Source of the DNA: Novosphingobium fluoreni
Lineage (GTDB): Bacteria; Pseudomonadota; Alphaproteobacteria; Sphingomonadales; Sphingomonadaceae
Reading direction: 5' to 3'
Assembly (NCBI RefSeq): GCF_014196615.1
Contig: NZ_JACIDY010000005.1
Coordinates: 205,442 to 269,441, forward strand
DNA length: 64,000 nucleotides
Shown here: positions 35,362-43,746 of the stretch, one piece after another
Position numbering within the stretch: the first letter of the stretch is position 1
How the letters are laid out: every line of letters begins with the position of its first letter
Translations under genes and position numbers: made by a program
The notes under the pieces: model-generated
What the model saw: the letters and a program-made list of their open reading frames with translations, nothing else
The model's database searches: none
What the model was told of the DNA's origin: nothing

Positions 35362-36174
35362 TCATTTCTGGCATTTCGCACACCAGAAGGAGCTGCGCCC
35401 ACCCTGTACGAACCGTTGCACCGGCGATCCGCAAGCGCAAGGATCACCCTCCCGGCCATAGACTTGCCAGGCGCTGGCGAAATAGCCCAGCTCGCCCGAC
35501 GGCTGCGCGTAATCGCGGATGGTGGACCCGCCCGCCGCGATCGATTCGGTCAGGACTTCTTGTATGGCAGGCACCAGTCGCTTGAGTGCCGCGAGCGAGA
35601 CGGCGCCCGCTTCCTTGTCTGGCCGGATGCCGGCGCGGTGCAGCGCCTCGCATACATAGATGTTGCCAAGGCCCGCCACGATTCGCTGATCGAGCAGCAA
35701 TTGCTTGATCGGTGCGATCCGGGCCGCAAAGGCCTGTTGCAGGTGCCGCGGTGTCAGGCCATTGCCCAGCGGCTCCGGACCGATCGCGGCGAACGGCGGC
35801 CAACTGTCCAGCGCGGCGGTGTCCACCAGATCGACCGAGCCGAAGCGGCGGGCATCGTTGAGCGCCAGCACATGACCCGAGCCGGTTTCCAGGACGAGGT
35901 GATCGTGCTTCTCGATCTGCGAAGGCTCGATCCGCCAGCGGCCCGACATGCCCAGATGAAATATCATGGTGGAGCCGCGATCGATGTGGATTAGGCCATA
36001 CTTGGCCCTGCGGCCGAGCGTGGTGACGGTGGCCCCGGTCATCGCCTGCACCAGCCCTTCGGGGAAGGGGCGGCGCAAGTCCTGGCGGTTTAGCGTGAGC
36101 CGGGCGATCCGTTCGCCCTCAAGATAGCGCATCAGGCCGCGCACGGTGGTTTCAACTTCGGGGAGTTCGGGCAT
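35362..36174 (-). CDS. mutM: Formamidopyrimidine-DNA glycosylase (MutM/Fpg)
   Basis: MutM excises 8-oxoguanine. The 270-residue protein starts with the invariant MPELPEVETTVRGL (catalytic Pro 2 and Glu 3), has the conserved Lys in RRAKYGLIHID, and GLGNIYVCEALHRAGIRP. It ends with a zinc finger CACGSPVQRFV...WCAKCQ. The start at 36174 is fixed because Pro must be residue 2 of the mature protein. It is divergent from ubiE with 84 bases between. Confidence 0.98.
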   Translation of the reverse strand: MPELPEVETTVRGLMRYLEGERIARLTLNRQDLRRPFPEGLVQAMTGATVTTLGRRAKYGLIHIDRGSTMIFHLGMSGRWRIEPSQIEKHDHLVLETGSGHVLALNDARRFGSVDLVDTAALDSWPPFAAIGPEPLGNGLTPRHLQQAFAARIAPIKQLLLDQRIVAGLGNIYVCEALHRAGIRPDKEAGAVSLAALKRLVPAIQEVLTESIAAGGSTIRDYAQPSGELGYFASAWQVYGREGDPCACGSPVQRFVQGGRSSFWCAKCQK

Positions 36175-36258
36175 CGTGGCGGGTATATAGGGAACGCGGA
36201 GCGCAACACATAGACGCAACCCTTTGCGCTCGCCGTGAAACCGCCTAAAGCGCCTCAC

Positions 36259-36990
36259 ATGAGCGAAACCGTGTCCTTCGGCTACGAAGAGGTCAGCCCC
36301 GCCGAGAAAACCGAGCGCGTGGGTTCCGTATTCTCCAACGTCGCACGCAAGTATGACGTGATGAACGATGCCATGTCGGGTGGCATGCACCGCCTATGGA
36401 AGGATCGCTTCGTTCGTCGGGTGAAACCGCGCGAGGGTGAGCAAATTCTCGACATGGCGGGCGGCACCGGGGACATCGCCTTCCGCATGGCCGCCAAGGG
36501 CGCGCGGGTGACCGTCAGCGACATCAACCAGGACATGCTGGACGTGGGCGTGGAGCGCGCGATGGAGCGGGGCATCGATGGCCTGGTCTGGTCGCGCCAG
36601 AACGCCGAGGAGTTGTCGTTCGGAAATCGCTTCTTCGATGCCTACACGATCGCGTTCGGCATCCGTAACGTGACCCACATCGACAAGGCGCTGGCCGAGG
36701 CGCACCGCGTGCTGCGCTTTGGCGGGCGATTCTTCTGCCTGGAATTTTCAACCGTGGAGTGGCCGGGCTTCAAGGAAGCTTACGACGCCTACTCGCACCA
36801 CATGGTGCCCCGCCTGGGCCAGATGATCGCGGGTGATGCCGATTCCTATCGCTATCTGGTGGAATCGATCCGCAAGTTTCCACCCATGCCACAATTCCAG
36901 GGCATGATCCGTGACGCCGGCTTCGTACATACCAAGGTCGAGCCGATCATGGGCGGGCTGGTTGCGATCCACAGCGGGTGGAAAGCTTGA
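36259..36990 (+). CDS. ubiE: Ubiquinone/menaquinone biosynthesis C-methyltransferase UbiE
   Basis: UbiE adds the ring C-methyl group in ubiquinone synthesis using S-adenosylmethionine. The 243-residue product has VFSNVARKYDVMNDAMS, the SAM-binding ILDMAGGTGDIAFRMA, IAFGIRNVTHID and the conserved C-terminal GGLVAIHSGWKA. ATG at 36259 starts the family N-terminus; GTG at 36235 would add eight residues. It is followed by a TTGA-coupled small ORF and ubiB. Confidence 0.97.
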   Translation: MSETVSFGYEEVSPAEKTERVGSVFSNVARKYDVMNDAMSGGMHRLWKDRFVRRVKPREGEQILDMAGGTGDIAFRMAAKGARVTVSDINQDMLDVGVERAMERGIDGLVWSRQNAEELSFGNRFFDAYTIAFGIRNVTHIDKALAEAHRVLRFGGRFFCLEFSTVEWPGFKEAYDAYSHHMVPRLGQMIAGDADSYRYLVESIRKFPPMPQFQGMIRDAGFVHTKVEPIMGGLVAIHSGWKA

Positions 36991-37112
36991 CGCCTGCCAA
37001 GCGACGTAAGCTGGCCGATGTTCTCCCTCCGCACTGGCTGCGGGGGGCGGGAGAGGGCTGCCTCACGCTAGACCCGGCAGCGGGCCAGCTGATGTTGCGG
37101 GCTGGCCGTTGA
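36987..37112 (+). CDS. 41-residue ORF bridging ubiE and ubiB, unknown function
   Basis: A TTG at 36987 overlaps the ubiE stop (TTGA), and the ORF stops in a second TTGA overlap with the ubiB start. It fills the gap exactly, with a basic start (TPAKRRKLADVLPPHWLRGA) and a short hydrophobic end, and codon use is GC3-rich like its neighbours. No signal peptide is seen. It may be a real small protein or a coupling relay that keeps ribosomes moving from ubiE to ubiB. No family recognised. Confidence 0.45.
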   Translation: MTPAKRRKLADVLPPHWLRGAGEGCLTLDPAAGQLMLRAGR

Positions 37113-38677
37113 CCAGCTCCGTCATTCACCTCGCCCGGCTGCTCAAGTGGGGCCGCGTGCTGGCGCGGCACGGAGCGTTGCGCATCATTGAGGAAGGGCG
37201 CAACACGCCCCCGCCGGTGCGCCGTCTGTGCCGTGTGGCCAGGTTCGGCACCAGTCAGCCCAAAGTGCCGGACTATGCCCGCGCCTTTCAGGAGATCGGC
37301 CCCGCCGCGATCAAGCTGGGGCAGACGCTGGCGACTCGGCCCGATCTTGTGGGCGAGGAAGCGGTGCGCAACCTGCTGACCTTGCAGGATCAGTTGCCGC
37401 CGCTGCCGTTCGATCTCGTCCGCCAGGAAATCGAGAACACGTTCGGCGCGCCGGTGGAGCGTTTGTTCGCCAGCCTTGATCCGGAACCCATCGGATCGGC
37501 CTCGATCGCGCAAGTCTATCGCGCCGTCACTGCCGAGGGTCGCACCGTCGCGGTGAAAGTGCTTCGTCCCGGCGTGCGGGAGCGATTCGCGCGCGATATC
37601 GAAACGTACGAGTGGGCCGCCGCGCATCTTGAAGCGCTGGGCGGCGAAGCGTCTCGCTTGCGCCCGCGCGCTGTCATCGCCAACCTCAAGCGATGGACCT
37701 TGCGTGAACTGGACTTGCGGCGTGAGGCGGCCTCCGCGTCCGAACTCGCCAAAGCGATGAAGGGATACGAGGGTTACCGCGTTCCTGATATCGATTGGGA
37801 TCGCACCAACGGCAAAGTGATGACGGTCGAATGGATCGACGGCATCAAGGTCAGCAATCACCAAGCGTTGAGCGAAGCGGGCATCGATCGGCCGGTGCTG
37901 GCCCGCAGGCTGGTGTTGGCCTTTCTGACTCAGGCGATAAACGCAGGCTATTTTCATGCCGACATGCATCAGGGCAACCTGTTCGTGCAGCCAAGCGTGA
38001 CCGATCCCGCCGGGACGATCGTGGCGATCGATTTTGGCATCATGGGCCGGATCGACCGGCAGGCGCGGCAATGGCTGGCGGAAATCCTCTATGGCCTGAC
38101 AACGGGCAATTATCGCCGCGTCGCCGAAATCCACTTCGAGGCGCAGTACGTGCCGAGCTATCACTCGGTGGAGGAATTCGCCACCGCGCTGCGGGCCGTG
38201 GGTGAGCCGATGCGGGGCAAGCCTGTCAGCGAGCTTTCCGTTGGCCAGATGCTGGACGGTCTGTTCGCCATCACGCGCGATTTCGACATGCAGACCCAGC
38301 CGCATCTGCTGCTGCTGCAAAAGACGATGGTGATGGTCGAAGGCCTTGCCACATCGCTCGATCCCTCGATCAATATGTGGGACGTGGCTGCACCATTCGT
38401 GCGCAACTGGATCCGCGACGAGCTGGGGCCTGAAGCGTACATCGCCGATCGCCTTCGCGAAGATCTCGATACGCTGATGCGCTTGCCCGCATTGGTGCGC
38501 CGGATCGAGGAAAAGTACCCACCAAAGGGTGGCGCGCCCGAACAGGCGCCGCTGCCGCCGGTCGAGCTGCTGTGGTCTCGTAAACGCCATACTAACCATT
38601 GGCTGGGATATGCTGGCGCCGCCGTGGGCGGAGGTCTGGCTGTATGGGTGCTGTCACTATCGGGACTGCTGAGCTAG
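37109..38677 (+). CDS. ubiB: Ubiquinone biosynthesis accessory kinase-like protein UbiB
   Basis: UbiB is an atypical ABC1/ADCK-family ATPase needed for ubiquinone assembly. The 522-residue product shows the KxGQ motif in AAIKLGQTLATRPDLV, EPIGSASIAQVYRA, the kinase-like VAVKVLRPG, FHADMHQGNLF and VAIDFGIMGRID. The C-terminus carries one or two membrane helices (WLGYAGAAVGGGLAVWVLSL). The TTG at 37109 starts the standard family N-terminus and overlaps the previous stop. The next gene begins inside its end by 34 bases. Confidence 0.95.
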   Translation: MTSSVIHLARLLKWGRVLARHGALRIIEEGRNTPPPVRRLCRVARFGTSQPKVPDYARAFQEIGPAAIKLGQTLATRPDLVGEEAVRNLLTLQDQLPPLPFDLVRQEIENTFGAPVERLFASLDPEPIGSASIAQVYRAVTAEGRTVAVKVLRPGVRERFARDIETYEWAAAHLEALGGEASRLRPRAVIANLKRWTLRELDLRREAASASELAKAMKGYEGYRVPDIDWDRTNGKVMTVEWIDGIKVSNHQALSEAGIDRPVLARRLVLAFLTQAINAGYFHADMHQGNLFVQPSVTDPAGTIVAIDFGIMGRIDRQARQWLAEILYGLTTGNYRRVAEIHFEAQYVPSYHSVEEFATALRAVGEPMRGKPVSELSVGQMLDGLFAITRDFDMQTQPHLLLLQKTMVMVEGLATSLDPSINMWDVAAPFVRNWIRDELGPEAYIADRLREDLDTLMRLPALVRRIEEKYPPKGGAPEQAPLPPVELLWSRKRHTNHWLGYAGAAVGGGLAVWVLSLSGLLS

Positions 38678-39813
38678 GGTCGCCACGGGCTGTGGCGGCG
38701 CTATCTGCCGCGCGCTGGGATCGTTTCGCGCATTGGTCGCCGCTGTCGGCGCGACTGGGCCTGCTCGCGCTGTTACTGTTGCTGATCGCGTCTGCGGTCG
38801 TGCCGTTGGAGCGGCCCGGCGGCGTCCAGCCCAACGTCACCACGCGCCTGGATGGCAAGCCCGTCCTCGGCGCGGAAGAATACGATCAGGATATCGCGCT
38901 TTACGAAGCGGCGATCCGCAAGGTGCGCTCCGGCCAGAACTATTACGACTTCATCGTCCCCGAGCATCGGTTGCGGGACTATCCGGTACGACCGGGGCTT
39001 TCCGTCCGCTTGCCTACCCTGGCCTATATCGAGGCCGGGTTGGACACGCTGCATCTGGGAGTCGCGGCTTCGATCGCGCTGATGCTGGCGGCAATCTGGG
39101 CGTGGTGGCGGCGCTTTGGCGAGGAGCCGGGCGTGGGCCGGCTGCAGCGCGTGGCGACGGCCATGGCGTTCGTCGGGGCCTCGCTGATGCTGAACCGGCA
39201 TTACTATTCGCTGCACGAGCTGTGGGCGGGGATGTTGCTGATGCTGTCCTTCGGCCTGCACCGTGGGCCGACCAACGGGCAGCCCGGGCGCTGGCGAGCG
39301 GCCTTTTTCGTAGCGGCGCTGGCACTGTTCATTCGCGAATTCTCGCTGCCGTTCGTCCTGCTGATGGGGGCGACAGCGCTGTGGCGGCGGCAGTGGCGCG
39401 AGGCGGCGGCGTGGGGAGTGCTGGTGGCCGCCTTCCTGGCATTCCTGGCGTTTCACCTCAGTCTGGTGGCACCCCAAGTGTTGCCCAGCGATCCGCATGG
39501 TCCCAGCTGGTGGGCCTTTCGCGGCTTGTCCGGATGGCTGGGCAATGTCGCTGAATCGAGCAACCTGCGCCTGCTGCCGCACTGGCTGGCCGGGCCGCTG
39601 GTCGTGCTGACGACGCTGGGGTGGGCCGGGTGGCGCACGCCGGCCGGGGTGTTCGGGTTTATCATCTCGATAGGCTACGGCCTTCTATTCATGATCATCG
39701 GCAGGTGGGACAATTTTTACTGGGGCGCGATGGTGGCGCCGATGCTGACCGCCGGTCTGGCCTTTGCGCCTCGGGCGATCGAGTCGCTGCTGCGGTCCGC
39801 TAGGGCGCTCTGA
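38644..39813 (+). CDS. Polytopic membrane protein of unknown function
   Basis: The 389-residue product overlaps the ubiB end by 34 bases (ATG at 38644) and has about eight to nine hydrophobic helices. The first helix is LGLLALLLLLIASAVV; a long periplasmic loop follows (PNVTTRLDGKPVLGAEEYDQ and the conserved-looking QNYYDFIVPEHRLRDYPVRP). It resembles membrane glycosyltransferase-like or DUF2029-like proteins only loosely, and I do not see a catalytic acidic pair with certainty. The link to ubiquinone genes may be positional. The next gene follows after 57 bases. Confidence 0.65.
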   Translation: MGAVTIGTAELGSPRAVAALSAARWDRFAHWSPLSARLGLLALLLLLIASAVVPLERPGGVQPNVTTRLDGKPVLGAEEYDQDIALYEAAIRKVRSGQNYYDFIVPEHRLRDYPVRPGLSVRLPTLAYIEAGLDTLHLGVAASIALMLAAIWAWWRRFGEEPGVGRLQRVATAMAFVGASLMLNRHYYSLHELWAGMLLMLSFGLHRGPTNGQPGRWRAAFFVAALALFIREFSLPFVLLMGATALWRRQWREAAAWGVLVAAFLAFLAFHLSLVAPQVLPSDPHGPSWWAFRGLSGWLGNVAESSNLRLLPHWLAGPLVVLTTLGWAGWRTPAGVFGFIISIGYGLLFMIIGRWDNFYWGAMVAPMLTAGLAFAPRAIESLLRSARAL

Positions 39814-39870
39814 GGCGCCGCGCCACCAACGCCATTGCGCCCGCACCCGGTGTGTTGCACAAGCCGGGCG

Positions 39871-41109
39871 ATGTCTAAACCCACCGCGCCCTGGCGCATC
39901 CTGCTGGTGATCGGCGGCGGGATCGCGGCCTACAAGTCATGCGAATTGATCCGCCTGATCCGCAAGGAAGGCGGCACGGTCACTTGCGTGTTGACGGAGG
40001 GCGGCAGCCACTTCGTCACCCCGATGACGCTCGCCGCGCTTTCCGAGAACGAGGTCTACACCACGCTGTGGGATCTCAAGAACGAGACGGAAATGGGTCA
40101 CATCCAGCTTTCGCGCCAAGCCGATCTGGTCGTGGTCTGCCCGGCGACGGCGGACCTCATGGCCAAGATGGCGGCCGGGATGGCGGATGACCTGGCGACG
40201 ACGCTGCTTCTGGCCACCGACAAGCCGGTGCTGGCCGTGCCGGCGATGAACGTGCGCATGTGGCAGCACCCGGCAACGCAACGCAATGTCGCGATGCTGC
40301 GCGCGTCAGGCGTGACGGTGCTGGAGCCTGATGAAGGCCCGATGGCTTGCGGTGAATTCGGCCCTGGCCGTCTGCCTGAGCCGCCGGTGATCTGGCAGCG
40401 CATCCGGCAGGCTCTGGGCGGCGATCCGCTGGCCGATCAGCCGGACTTCGCGGACGCCATCCACCGCCCGTTGCACGGCCGGCATGTGCTGGTGACCGCC
40501 GGGCCCACGCATGAGCCGATCGACCCGGTGCGCTACATCGCCAATCGTTCTTCCGGGAAACAGGGCTTCGCGATCGCGGCGGCGGCGGCGCAGGCCGGTG
40601 CTCGCGTGACGCTGGTGGCGGGGCCGGTCCACTTGCCCACGCCTCCGGGGGTGGAGCGCGTGGATGTGGAAACCGCGCGCGAGATGGCGCAGGCGGTGGA
40701 ACAGGCGTTGCCCGCCGATGTCGCGGTGATGGTCGCCGCCGTGGCGGATTGGCGGCCCGAGACCGTGGCAGGCCGCAAGATCAAGAAACAGGGGCTGGCC
40801 CCTGAACCGCTGCCTTTGACCGAGAACCCGGACATCCTGGCGGGGTTGGCGGCCAGCCCCCGGCGACCGGCGTTGCTGATCGGCTTTGCGGCGGAAACCA
40901 ACGATGTCATCCCGCACGCCCAGCAAAAGCGCGCGCGCAAGCAGGTGGACTGGATCATCGCCAACGACGTCTCGGGCGATGTGATGGGCGGTGATGCCAA
41001 TGCTGTCCAAATCGTGCGCGAAAACGATGTCGTCAGTTTGCCCGAAATGCCAAAAGACGACGTGGCCCGCGTCATTGTCGAGAGGATTGCCGATGCACTC
41101 GCCCGATAA
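39871..41109 (+). CDS. coaBC: Bifunctional phosphopantothenoylcysteine decarboxylase/synthetase
   Basis: This 412-residue enzyme makes 4'-phosphopantetheine for coenzyme A. The N-terminal decarboxylase (CoaC) shows [14 protein letters not shown], the FMN- and active-site segment [25 protein letters not shown] and the Cys in [15 protein letters not shown]. The C-terminal synthetase (CoaB) shows [20 protein letters not shown] and [12 protein letters not shown] at 39871 gives the normal length. The dut gene overlaps its end by 17 bases. Confidence 0.96.
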   Translation: MSKPTAPWRILLVIGGGIAAYKSCELIRLIRKEGGTVTCVLTEGGSHFVTPMTLAALSENEVYTTLWDLKNETEMGHIQLSRQADLVVVCPATADLMAKMAAGMADDLATTLLLATDKPVLAVPAMNVRMWQHPATQRNVAMLRASGVTVLEPDEGPMACGEFGPGRLPEPPVIWQRIRQALGGDPLADQPDFADAIHRPLHGRHVLVTAGPTHEPIDPVRYIANRSSGKQGFAIAAAAAQAGARVTLVAGPVHLPTPPGVERVDVETAREMAQAVEQALPADVAVMVAAVADWRPETVAGRKIKKQGLAPEPLPLTENPDILAGLAASPRRPALLIGFAAETNDVIPHAQQKRARKQVDWIIANDVSGDVMGGDANAVQIVRENDVVSLPEMPKDDVARVIVERIADALAR

Positions 41110-41563
41110 CGTACCCGTCCCGGTGAAGCGGCTGCCGCATTTCGAGGGTTTGGAGCTACCGGCCTATGCCACGGACGGCGCCGCAGGCATGGATGTGCTT
41201 GCCGCCGAGGATGTGACGCTCGCCGTGGGGGGGCGTCATGCGGTGGCCACCGGCTTGGCATTCGCGATCCCGCCGGGCTACGAAATCCAAGTCCGTCCAC
41301 GCTCCGGCCTGGCACTGAAGCACGGCATCACCGTTCCCAATACGCCCGGCACGATCGATTCGGATTATCGCGGCGAATTGAAGGTCATCCTGATCAATCA
41401 CGGGCAGGACGCGTTCTCGATCCGCCGGGGCGACCGGATCGCGCAGTTGGTGCTAGCGCCAGTGGTCAGGGCCAGCTGGCTGAAAGTGGATGAATTGGAT
41501 CAAACGGCGCGGGGCGAGGGCGGCTTTGGCTCCACCGGTGGTGTGGTCTCGCTCGGTAATTAG
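41093..41563 (+). CDS. dut: dUTP diphosphatase
   Basis: Dut hydrolyses dUTP to dUMP, keeping uracil out of DNA. The 156-residue trimeric enzyme shows its motifs in order: motif 1 AGMDVLA, motif 2 [12 protein letters not shown], motif 3 [20 protein letters not shown], motif 4 [12 protein letters not shown] and motif 5 [10 protein letters not shown]. The ATG at 41093 lies inside coaBC, a common arrangement. It ends the ubiE-to-dut run. Confidence 0.97.
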   Translation: MHSPDNVPVPVKRLPHFEGLELPAYATDGAAGMDVLAAEDVTLAVGGRHAVATGLAFAIPPGYEIQVRPRSGLALKHGITVPNTPGTIDSDYRGELKVILINHGQDAFSIRRGDRIAQLVLAPVVRASWLKVDELDQTARGEGGFGSTGGVVSLGN

Positions 41564-41665
41564 CCGGCAGATCGCCAGGCCACGGCTTCAAGCTCAACCC
41601 ATCAGGAAATCAGCGAGTCGTCGAACCGGGCGTTCGATGCCGTCCGAGATGACGGCCTAGCACAT

Positions 41666-41702
41666 AAAAAAGGACGGGCCCGTTTCTGCAACGGACCCGC
41701 CC
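41666..41702 (-). terminator. Rho-independent terminator after the DUF4136 lipoprotein gene
   Basis: On the minus strand a 13-bp stem (with two G-T wobbles) formed by plus-strand GGACGGGCCCGTT (41672-41684) and AACGGACCCGCCC (41690-41702) is followed by a run of six T (AAAAAA at 41666-41671 in plus sense). It lies 30 bases beyond the lipoprotein stop. Confidence 0.88.
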
Positions 41703-41731
41703 CTCGGTGTCTCCCTTTGCGGGGGAGCCAG

Positions 41732-42424
41732 TCAGTTCTTCGTCTTCTCTGGCGCCACCGTAATGCGCATGGTCTCTCCCGAGTTCCCGGGAAAATTGGT
41801 GAACATGGCTTCGATCAAATTTGGTACGAGGTAGGGCAGGCGGTTGGAGGCGGAAACGGCTTCGGCCTTGCCTTCGAACAGGCGGACATTGTCGGCCCGG
41901 CGATCGATCTTCAGCGAAATACCACTGGTGTAGATCGTGTAGCTTTCCACGCCATTGTCAAAGAACGGGTCGTACCAGCCGTAGCGCCATGGGCCACCCC
42001 AGCCGCCGAAGCGACCGCCGCCCCAGTAACCGCGCCCGAAGCCGCCGTAGCCATACCACGGACCCCAGGGACCGCCGAAACCACCGCCACCAAACCCGGT
42101 GGAGCGAACCCGCTCACGGCCCTTGTCGACGCCGTAATCGAAGCGGACCAGCAACTGCGCATTCTCGGGGCGCGAAGGGGTATAGCCCAGCTGCGCCATG
42201 CGCGCCGTAACCTGGCTGGCATATTGATTGAACTCGATCCCACCGGCCATAGCCGGATCATCCGCCACCACGGCGAACGTCTGGCCCGCCGGAGCGGGAA
42301 GCTGGGACTGGAAACGCGAAACGTCAGCGCGAAAGGTATTGGTACAGGCGGCCAGCGCCATCAGCAGTACCGCCGCTGCGGCCAGTCTAAACCGGCTCAA
42401 GTGGCTGTTGCCATTCATGGTCAT
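41732..42424 (-). CDS. DUF4136 lipoprotein with Gly/Trp/Tyr-rich centre
   Basis: The product has a lipoprotein signal with lipobox LMALAAC, a DUF4136-like body (TFAVVADDPAMAGGIEFNQY, PENAQLLVRFDYG) and, between about residues 100 and 150, a low-complexity insert of Gly, Trp, Tyr and Phe (GGFGGPWGPWYGYGG). ATG at 42424 is preferred because GGAG lies nine bases before it. It is likely an outer-membrane lipoprotein; function is unknown. The Gly/aromatic insert is a common variable part of such proteins. Confidence 0.8.
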   Translation of the reverse strand: MTMNGNSHLSRFRLAAAAVLLMALAACTNTFRADVSRFQSQLPAPAGQTFAVVADDPAMAGGIEFNQYASQVTARMAQLGYTPSRPENAQLLVRFDYGVDKGRERVRSTGFGGGGFGGPWGPWYGYGGFGRGYWGGGRFGGWGGPWRYGWYDPFFDNGVESYTIYTSGISLKIDRRADNVRLFEGKAEAVSASNRLPYLVPNLIEAMFTNFPGNSGETMRITVAPEKTKN

Positions 42425-42716
42425 GCTCTTGTTCTCCATGAGCCAGAGTGCGACTTGCTCCCTCCCGGCGCGTCACGCTCGGCGAACCGATCAGCCTTGC
42501 ATCCAAACGGCTGAATACCGGTTGAATAGACCCGCGTGAGCGACGATTGGAAGTTTGGCCTTCCGCTCGTCGCATCGTTGTCCACCGGAATGGCTGGAAA
42601 CGGCGCGCGGTTGACCGCTCTATAGGATGAACGGCGCAGAAGCCGCGCCGTTCCCCAATCATCATGTACTAGTGATCGCGCGTCAGGTGTTTGGAAATCA
42701 CCTGCACCCCCGTATC

Positions 42717-43736
42717 TTATCCGCGCACCAGCCCGAGCGCCCGATATGCGGCGTTCAGCGTGGGCACGGCCAGTTCGCGGGCCTTTTCAGAGCCCTTGCG
42801 CAAGATCGCATCGAGCGCGCCAGTATCCTGCCGCAACTCTACGAAGCGGGCGTTGATGGGCGCAAGATGGGCGATCAATGCCTCGCCCAATGCCGGCTTG
42901 AACTTGCCGAAGCCTTCGCCGCCATGCTGGGCCAGCACCGCATCCACGGGCTCACCCGTCATCGCGGAATAGATGCTGACGAGGTTCTTCGCCTCGGCTC
43001 GGCCTTCCAGTCCGGCTTTTTCCGATGGCAGCGGCTCTGGATCGGTCTTGGCCTTCTTGACCTTCTGCATGATCGTATCGGCATCGTCCGTCAGGTTGAT
43101 GCGGGCCATGTCTGACGGGTCTGACTTGCTCATCTTCGCCGTTCCATCGCGCAAGGACATGATCCGAGCGGCTTCGGGCGGAATGAATGGCGCGGGCAGA
43201 GTGAAGATCGGCTCCGCCTCGCTTGCGAAGTCGTTGTTGAACTTCTGGGCGATATCGCGCGCTAGTTCCAGATGCTGCTTCTGATCCTCACCCACGGGTA
43301 CGTGCGTCGCCTGATACAGCAGGACATCGGCGGCCTGCAGTACGGGGTAGGTGAACAAGGCCACGCTGGAACCTTCCCGGTTCTTGCCTGCCTTGTCCTT
43401 CCATTGCGTCATGCGGTTCAGCCAGCCCATCCGGGCGGTGCCGTTAAGCAGCCACTGCATCTCGGCATGGTGTGGCACTTGCGCCTGATTGAACAGGATC
43501 GAACGCTCGGGATCGATTCCGCAAGCAACCAGCGCCGCCACCATCTCGCGCGTGTTCGAGGTCAGCTCGGCTGGAACAAGCGGCAAGGAAAGGGCGTGAA
43601 GGTCTGCCAGGAAATAGAGGCATTGCCCGCCGGCCGCTTCCGCATCGTCCTGCATCCGCACCCAATTGCGGATCGCGCCCAGGTAATTGCCGAGGTGCAG
43701 ATTGCCGGTGGGCTGGATGCCGGAGACGATACGCAT
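42717..43736 (-). CDS. trpS: Tryptophanyl-tRNA synthetase
   Basis: TrpS charges tRNA-Trp. The 339-residue class I synthetase has the HIGH-type motif in SGIQPTGNLHLGNYLGA, the tryptophan pocket ADLHALSLP, and the KMSKS motif in GTAKMSKSDPSD. The length is typical for bacteria. It starts 10 bases after the murJ stop on the same strand, so the secB-murJ-trpS order is likely one operon. Confidence 0.97.
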   Translation of the reverse strand: MRIVSGIQPTGNLHLGNYLGAIRNWVRMQDDAEAAGGQCLYFLADLHALSLPLVPAELTSNTREMVAALVACGIDPERSILFNQAQVPHHAEMQWLLNGTARMGWLNRMTQWKDKAGKNREGSSVALFTYPVLQAADVLLYQATHVPVGEDQKQHLELARDIAQKFNNDFASEAEPIFTLPAPFIPPEAARIMSLRDGTAKMSKSDPSDMARINLTDDADTIMQKVKKAKTDPEPLPSEKAGLEGRAEAKNLVSIYSAMTGEPVDAVLAQHGGEGFGKFKPALGEALIAHLAPINARFVELRQDTGALDAILRKGSEKARELAVPTLNAAYRALGLVRG

Positions 43737-43746
43737 GGGACTTGAC

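Noticed and set aside
36947..38599. 550-residue minus-strand ORF opposite ubiB
   Set aside because: Arg/His/Gln-rich antisense shadow of ubiB with no family motif.
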